Program-made: the position numbers and the translations under genes
Notes under the pieces: model-generated
What the model was told of the DNA's origin: nothing
Databases searched by the model: none
Seen by the model: the letters and a program-made list of their open reading frames with translations, nothing else
Origin: Nocardioides salarius
GTDB taxonomy: Bacteria; Actinomycetota; Actinomycetes; Propionibacteriales; Nocardioidaceae
NCBI RefSeq assembly: GCF_016907435.1
Contig: NZ_JAFBBZ010000001.1
Coordinates: 1,178,001-1,242,000, forward strand
Length of the DNA: 64,000 nucleotides
Reading direction: 5' to 3'
Shown: positions 60,296-64,000 of the stretch, in pieces
Layout of the letters: each line of letters opens with the position of its first letter
How positions within the stretch are numbered: position 1 is the first letter of the stretch

Positions 60296-61063
60296 TCAGG
60301 CCGGGACGTCGTCGTCGGGCGGGTCGCCGGCGATGCAGTAGCGCAGCCCGCCGGGGTCGGCCATCACCGTCCAGTGGTCGTGGCTGGTCACGACCCGCGC
60401 CCCGAGAGCGACGTGGCGGGCGAGCTCGGCGCCCACGTCGTCGGTGGTCAGGTCGAGGTGCACCGACACCTCGGGCGCGTCGTCGTCGAGGCGCTGCACC
60501 AGCACCTGCAGCGGCTGCCCGGCCGGCACCTCGAGCAGGTGGAACTCCTCGTACGCCGTGCGGCGCAGCCGCCAGCCCGTCAGGTCGCGCCAGAACGCCA
60601 GCTCCGCCTCCAGCAGCCGTCTCGGGACGTCGACCGAGAGCTGGTCGACCTGCGAGTGGTGGCCGGTCGGCCACGTGGTGGGCCGGCTGCGCCTGCTCGC
60701 GGGGTGGCCCACGAAGCAGAAGGTCAGCCCGCCCGGCGAGCGCAGCACGACGTACCCCTCCTCGGCCGTGTGCACCACCTCGGCCCCCAGCCGCTCGGCG
60801 TGCTCCGCGGCGGTCGCCTGGTCGCCGACGTGCAGGTCGAGGTGGACCCGCGAGGGCCCCTCGTCGCGGCGCTGCACCCGCAGGTGGTCGTCGCCGTCGG
60901 GCGGGACCAGCGTCGTGAACTCGGCCCGCTCGCCGCGCACCGTCGACAGCGTCGTGCCGGTGACCTGCGCCCAGAACGCGGTGCCGCGCTCGAGCTCCTC
61001 GGCCGCGAGGTCGAGGAACGCGCTGATCCACAGCGGGCTCGACGCGGGCAGGTCGCCGCTCAT
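60296..61063 (-). CDS. VOC (glyoxalase/bleomycin resistance) two-domain protein
   Basis: The 255-residue protein has two VOC modules, about 10-118 and 130-250, each ending in a similar strand (EEGYVVLRSPGGLTFCFVG and SHDHWTVMADPGGLRYCIAG). Metal ligands are only partly preserved, so enzyme activity is uncertain. The ATG overlaps the preceding flavin-type gene stop by four bases. Confidence 0.85.
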   Translation of the reverse strand: MSGDLPASSPLWISAFLDLAAEELERGTAFWAQVTGTTLSTVRGERAEFTTLVPPDGDDHLRVQRRDEGPSRVHLDLHVGDQATAAEHAERLGAEVVHTAEEGYVVLRSPGGLTFCFVGHPASRRSRPTTWPTGHHSQVDQLSVDVPRRLLEAELAFWRDLTGWRLRRTAYEEFHLLEVPAGQPLQVLVQRLDDDAPEVSVHLDLTTDDVGAELARHVALGARVVTSHDHWTVMADPGGLRYCIAGDPPDDDVPA

Positions 61064-61398
61064 GCGGGCCCGCCGCCGGCGGGCCGGTGCAGCACCGCAC
61101 CGGTGGGGCGCACCCGCAGCCCGTCGCCGCTCACCTCGGCGGTGCCGTCGACGATCAGGGAGAAGTCGTCGGCCTGCAAGGGCGGGAACAGCAGCGTCAC
61201 CGTCTCGTTCGCCGCAGCGTTCGCCAGGGACCCTCGCCCCGGCGAGCCCAGCAGGAGCAGGTCGTCGTCGAGCACCGGTCGCACCGAGACCACCTTGACC
61301 CGCGCCGGCAGCACCGACGGGTCGGTCGTCAGCAGGAACCCGGCACCGAACCTCGCCAGCGTCTCACCCAGGTCGGCCACCGCCACGGGGATGCTCAT
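61060..61398 (-). CDS. pyridoxamine 5'-phosphate oxidase-like FMN-binding protein
   Basis: The 112-residue split-barrel protein shows ARVKVVSVRPVLDDDLLLLGSPGRGSLANAAANETVTLLFPP and DGTAEVSGDGLRVRPTGAVLHRP, a compact PPOX fold without a C-terminal extension. Probably flavin- or F420-binding, substrate unknown. The ATG at 61398 is chosen because TAGGGT (61406-61411) ends seven bases upstream. A GTG at 61405-61407 overlaps that hexamer. Confidence 0.75.
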   Translation of the reverse strand: MSIPVAVADLGETLARFGAGFLLTTDPSVLPARVKVVSVRPVLDDDLLLLGSPGRGSLANAAANETVTLLFPPLQADDFSLIVDGTAEVSGDGLRVRPTGAVLHRPAGGGPA

Positions 61399-61428
61399 GC
61401 ACCCCACCCTAGGGCTCGCCTGCCCTGC

Positions 61429-62061
61429 TCAGCCCGTCCAGCGCTCACCCAGCACGACCGGTTCGCCCGCTCCCCCGGTCACCTCGGCCAGCACCGCCCG
61501 GGTCGCCTCCTCGTCGGCCGGCGCGACGCCCAGCACCAGGTGCACGCTCGCACCCCACCGCGCGTCGAGCACGTCCACGCCACGCGCCCGCAGCTCGCCC
61601 TCGACCCGGCCGGCCTCGGCGTGGTCGACCTCGAGCCCGAGCTCGCGCAGCAGCCGCCGCTCGCGCGTGCCGGCCACCTCGAGCGCGGCGCGCAACGCGT
61701 CGCCGTACGCCCGCACCAGCCCGCCGGCGCCCAGCAGCGTGCCGCCGAACCACCGCGTGACCACCGCGACGGTGTCGCTGAGCCCGGCCCCGCGCAGCAC
61801 CTCGAGCATGGGCGCCCCCGCGGTGCCCGCCGGCTCGCCGTCGTCGGAGGAGCGCTGCACCGGCACCGGCGGCGGCCCCACGACCATCGCGGAGCAGTGG
61901 TGGCGCGCGTCGTGGTGGCGCTTGCGCAGCCGCTCGACCACCGCCCTGGCCTCGTCCTCGCTCGCGACCCGCGCGACGGTGGCCAGGAACCGCGAGCGCC
62001 TCACCTCGATCTCCACCTCCGCGTCACGGCCCACCACGAGGTACGACGCCTGCTCGCTCAC
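61429..62061 (-). CDS. YigZ/IMPACT family protein
   Basis: The 210-residue protein has the UPF0029 N-terminal domain (EIEVRRSRFLATVARVASEDEARAVVERLRKRHHDARHHCSAMVV, SSDDGEPAGTAGAPMLEVLRG, VVTRWFGGTLLGAGGLVRAYGDAL) and a C-terminal DUF1949-like domain. It belongs to the IMPACT/YigZ group, linked to ribosome and stress regulation, with the role unproven. The GTG start overlaps the TSUP stop by four bases. Confidence 0.9.
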   Translation of the reverse strand: MSEQASYLVVGRDAEVEIEVRRSRFLATVARVASEDEARAVVERLRKRHHDARHHCSAMVVGPPPVPVQRSSDDGEPAGTAGAPMLEVLRGAGLSDTVAVVTRWFGGTLLGAGGLVRAYGDALRAALEVAGTRERRLLRELGLEVDHAEAGRVEGELRARGVDVLDARWGASVHLVLGVAPADEEATRAVLAEVTGGAGEPVVLGERWTG

Positions 62062-62837
62062 CACAGCCCCGTCACGTCGCCGCCGATCTTGACCACGAAC
62101 GCCGCCACCACGGCGATGAAGAACACCCGCACGAACCGCGACCCCTTGGCCACGGCGGTGCGGGCGCCGACGTACCCGCCGACGAGGTTGGCCAGGCCCA
62201 TCAGCAGCCCGACCTTCCACAGCACCGCGCCCTGCGGGATGAAGACGACCAGGGCGGCGAGGTTGGTGGCCCAGTTGGCCATCTTCGACTTGGCCGAGGC
62301 CTCGAGGAAGCCGTAGCCCAACAACCCCACCAGCGCGAAGACGAAGAAGGAGCCGGTGCCGGGGCCCAGGGCGCCGTCGTAGAAGCCGATGGCGAAGCCC
62401 GTGCCCATCGTCGCCCCGGTGTGGCGGCGTCCGGCGAAGCGCAGCGCGGTCACCTGGCCCAGGCTGGGCTTGAACAGCACGTAGGCGCCCACGAGCACCA
62501 GCACCGCCAGCACGATCGGCTCGAACGCCTCGCGCGGGATCAGACTCGCCACCGCCGCGCCCCCCGCGGAGCCGAGGAACGCGGTGAGCATCAACGGGCC
62601 GAAGGTGCGTGGATCGGGGCGCACCCGCCGGTAGAACGTCACGCTGCTGACGCTCGTGCCGCAGATCGAGCCGAGCTTGTTGGTGGCCAGGATCTGCACC
62701 GGGCTGGCGCCGGGCAGCCCCACCAGCAGCGCCGGCAGCTGGATCAGCCCGCCGCCGCCGACGACCGCGTCGACGAAGCCGGCGACGAGCGCGGCGAGCC
62801 CCAGCAGGAGCAGCACGGTCAGGGTCGGATCCTCCAC
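62058..62837 (-). CDS. TSUP family sulfite/anion permease
   Basis: The 259-residue protein has about eight helices and the two TauE/SafE repeats: GFVDAVVGGGGLIQLPALLVGLPGASPVQILATNKLGSICGT and GFYDGALGPGTGSFFVFALVGLLGYGFLEASAKSKMANWATN. It probably exports or imports sulfonates or sulfite. GTG start with TAGGGT (62844-62849) six bases upstream. It diverges from the BtuF-like gene by 49 bases. Confidence 0.9.
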   Translation of the reverse strand: MEDPTLTVLLLLGLAALVAGFVDAVVGGGGLIQLPALLVGLPGASPVQILATNKLGSICGTSVSSVTFYRRVRPDPRTFGPLMLTAFLGSAGGAAVASLIPREAFEPIVLAVLVLVGAYVLFKPSLGQVTALRFAGRRHTGATMGTGFAIGFYDGALGPGTGSFFVFALVGLLGYGFLEASAKSKMANWATNLAALVVFIPQGAVLWKVGLLMGLANLVGGYVGARTAVAKGSRFVRVFFIAVVAAFVVKIGGDVTGLW

Positions 62838-62886
62838 ACCGCGACCCTAGGCCCGCCTCCTGGCCGGCCCGCCTACGGTGTCCTCC

Positions 62887-63756
62887 ATGCGGCCACAGCG
62901 GATCGTCTCCCTCCTGCCCTCGACCACCGAGATCCTCTTCGGCCTCGGCGCCGGCGACGACGTGGTCGGCGTGACCTTCGAGTGCGACCACCCCGCCCAG
63001 GCACGCGAGCGCCGCATCGTGTCGTCGACGACCATGCCCGAGGGCCTGGACCCCGCCGGGATCGATGCGTACGTCGCTCGCGCGGCCGCCGCCGGCGAGG
63101 ACCTCTACCGCCTCGACGCGGGAGCCCTGGCCGACCTCGACCCCGACCTGGTGCTGACCCAGGACCTGTGCGCGGTCTGCGCGATCGACGTCGGCTCGGT
63201 CGACGAGGCGCTCGACCACCTCGGCTGCCGGGCCGAGGTCCTCTCCTTCGACCCGCACACCCTCGCCGAGATCCGCGACAGCGTGCTGCGCATCGGGGCG
63301 GCCGTGGGGCGGCCCGACGACGCCTCCCGCCTGGCCGCCCCGCTCGAGACCCTCGTCGAGCAGGCGGCGACCCCGCCGACCGGGCAGCGCCGCCCGCGGG
63401 TCGTGGTGCTGGAGTGGACCGACCCGCCGTACGCCCCGGGGCACTGGATCCCCGAGATGGTCGAGGCCGCCGGGGGCGAGTGCGCGCTCGGCACCGCCGG
63501 GGCGAAGTCGGTGCGGGTGACCTGGGACGACGTGCACGCCGCGCGCCCCGACCTGGTCGTCGTCGCGCCCTGCGGCTACGACCGGGCCGCCGCCCAGGAG
63601 CAGGCCGACCGGCTGGTGGCGGCGGGGCTGCTGCCGCCCGGCGTGCCGGTGCACGCCGTCGACGCCAACGGCCACTGGGCCCGCCCCGGCCCGCGCGTCG
63701 TCGACGGGGTCGCCGACCTGCGCTCGGCCCTGGAGGTGCACGGGCTCCTCGGCTGA
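62887..63756 (+). CDS. cobalamin/iron-type ABC substrate-binding-fold protein, no signal peptide
   Basis: The 289-residue protein has the PF01497 periplasmic-binding fold (RIVSLLPSTTEILFGLGAGDDVVGVTFECDHP, LDPDLVLTQDLCAVCAI, VVVLEWTDPPYAPGHWIPEMVEAAGG). It lacks a signal peptide and lipobox, so it seems cytoplasmic. Such BtuF-like proteins are common in actinobacteria, and the ligand is unproven. No permease or ATPase gene is beside it. TACGGT (62874-62879) ends seven bases before the ATG. Confidence 0.82.
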   Translation: MRPQRIVSLLPSTTEILFGLGAGDDVVGVTFECDHPAQARERRIVSSTTMPEGLDPAGIDAYVARAAAAGEDLYRLDAGALADLDPDLVLTQDLCAVCAIDVGSVDEALDHLGCRAEVLSFDPHTLAEIRDSVLRIGAAVGRPDDASRLAAPLETLVEQAATPPTGQRRPRVVVLEWTDPPYAPGHWIPEMVEAAGGECALGTAGAKSVRVTWDDVHAARPDLVVVAPCGYDRAAAQEQADRLVAAGLLPPGVPVHAVDANGHWARPGPRVVDGVADLRSALEVHGLLG

Positions 63757-63781
63757 GCGGCCCCCGTCGGGGCCGAGCGGC

Positions 63782-64000
63782 CTACTGCAGCCCGCGGATC
63801 GCGCGGGCCGGGAGCAGCCGACCGGCGATCACGTCGACCATGTCGACGGTCTGCCGTGTCTCGACCACCTCGTGCACCCGGTAGATCCGGGCCCCGGCCA
63901 GCGCGCACACCGCGGTGGCGGCCAGGGTGCCCGTGAGCCGCTCGCCCACGGGCAGGTCGAGCGACTCGCCCACGAAGTCCTTGTTGCTCAGCGAGACCAG
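63782..64000 (-). CDS. folP: dihydropteroate synthase family, C-terminal part (cut by window edge)
   Basis: The last 72 residues are present and the start lies beyond 64000. The sequence LVSLSNKDFVGESLDLPVGERLTGTLAATAVCALAGARIYRVHEVVETRQTVDMVDVIAG matches the DHPS C-terminus, with the substrate Lys of SNKDF and the RVH motif. It condenses pterin diphosphate with p-aminobenzoate. Actinobacteria often have a second, inactive DHPS paralogue, which this fragment cannot rule out. Confidence 0.85.
   Translation of the reverse strand: MVSLSNKDFVGESLDLPVGERLTGTLAATAVCALAGARIYRVHEVVETRQTVDMVDVIAGRLLPARAIRGLQ

Overview
The window is a gene-dense, very GC-rich actinobacterial chromosome segment, most like Nocardioides or a close relative (Nocardioidaceae). 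This rests on inference from several signs. Mycothiol chemistry is present (mca) beside greA and a DUF4307 protein. The order xseA-xseB-DUF4245 and then glpX is the actinobacterial one. An uppS-like prenyltransferase lies beside hemolysin III. GTG starts are common and 4-bp gene overlaps (ATGA/GTGA) are everywhere. I saw no rRNA, tRNA, CRISPR array, prophage or intact insertion sequence. Both edges cut genes: the end of an exonuclease III on the left and the end of a dihydropteroate synthase on the right.

Layout, left third. 0-5.7 kb is housekeeping: xthA end, rmuC, a DUF6542 membrane protein, a Sua5/YciO protein with ispH, xseA-xseB and DUF4245. 5.9-9.9 kb is a molybdate block: an excisionase-HTH/TOBE regulator, modA, modB and modC, with glpX overlapping the end of modC. 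Two alpha/beta hydrolases follow. 11.8-16.2 kb is an LpqY-SugABC-like sugar ABC operon, facing a stand-alone multi-sugar ATPase (msiK-like). 17.5-23.4 kb is a seven-gene thiamine operon (thiE-thiO-thiS-thiG-tenI-like-thiD-thiC) behind a TPP riboswitch.

Layout, middle. 23.4-23.9 kb is a decayed non-coding stretch with a gene remnant and two long inverted repeats. Next come a DUF1707 protein, a class I fumarase, small proteins, a spermidine-synthase-like methyltransferase and a class II fumarase. A hot-dog thioesterase, a secreted lysozyme-like protein, PIN-PhoH, a cluster of structured 127-bp repeats, uppS and hemolysin III follow. 35.8-41.9 kb is a beta-glucoside module: LacI regulator, GH1 beta-glucosidase, and a three-gene ABC importer with no ATPase of its own. 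41.9-45.8 kb holds an ECF sigma/anti-sigma pair next to a secreted beta-helix protein built of exact 143-residue repeats.

Layout, right third. It contains a HAD hydrolase, a short Ser/Thr kinase with an SRPBCC partner, thioredoxin, mca, DUF4307, greA, a second cluster of the structured repeats, ilvA with an AI-2E transporter, metB, msrA, a broken hydrolase, an ABC1 kinase, small enzymes, YigZ with a TSUP permease, a BtuF-like binding protein and folP.

The most striking global signal is promoter architecture. About 29 first-in-operon genes have a NANNNT (mostly TANNNT) hexamer ending 6-8 bases before the start codon, as expected for leaderless mRNAs, and this pattern also settles several start-codon choices. 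Other points of interest are the repeat families (22-nt period units at 5 and 43 kb, 108/127-bp elements at 33 and 51 kb, hairpin families), a nested set of mutually exclusive hairpins at 59.65 kb, and the likely sharing of one ATPase between sugar importers.
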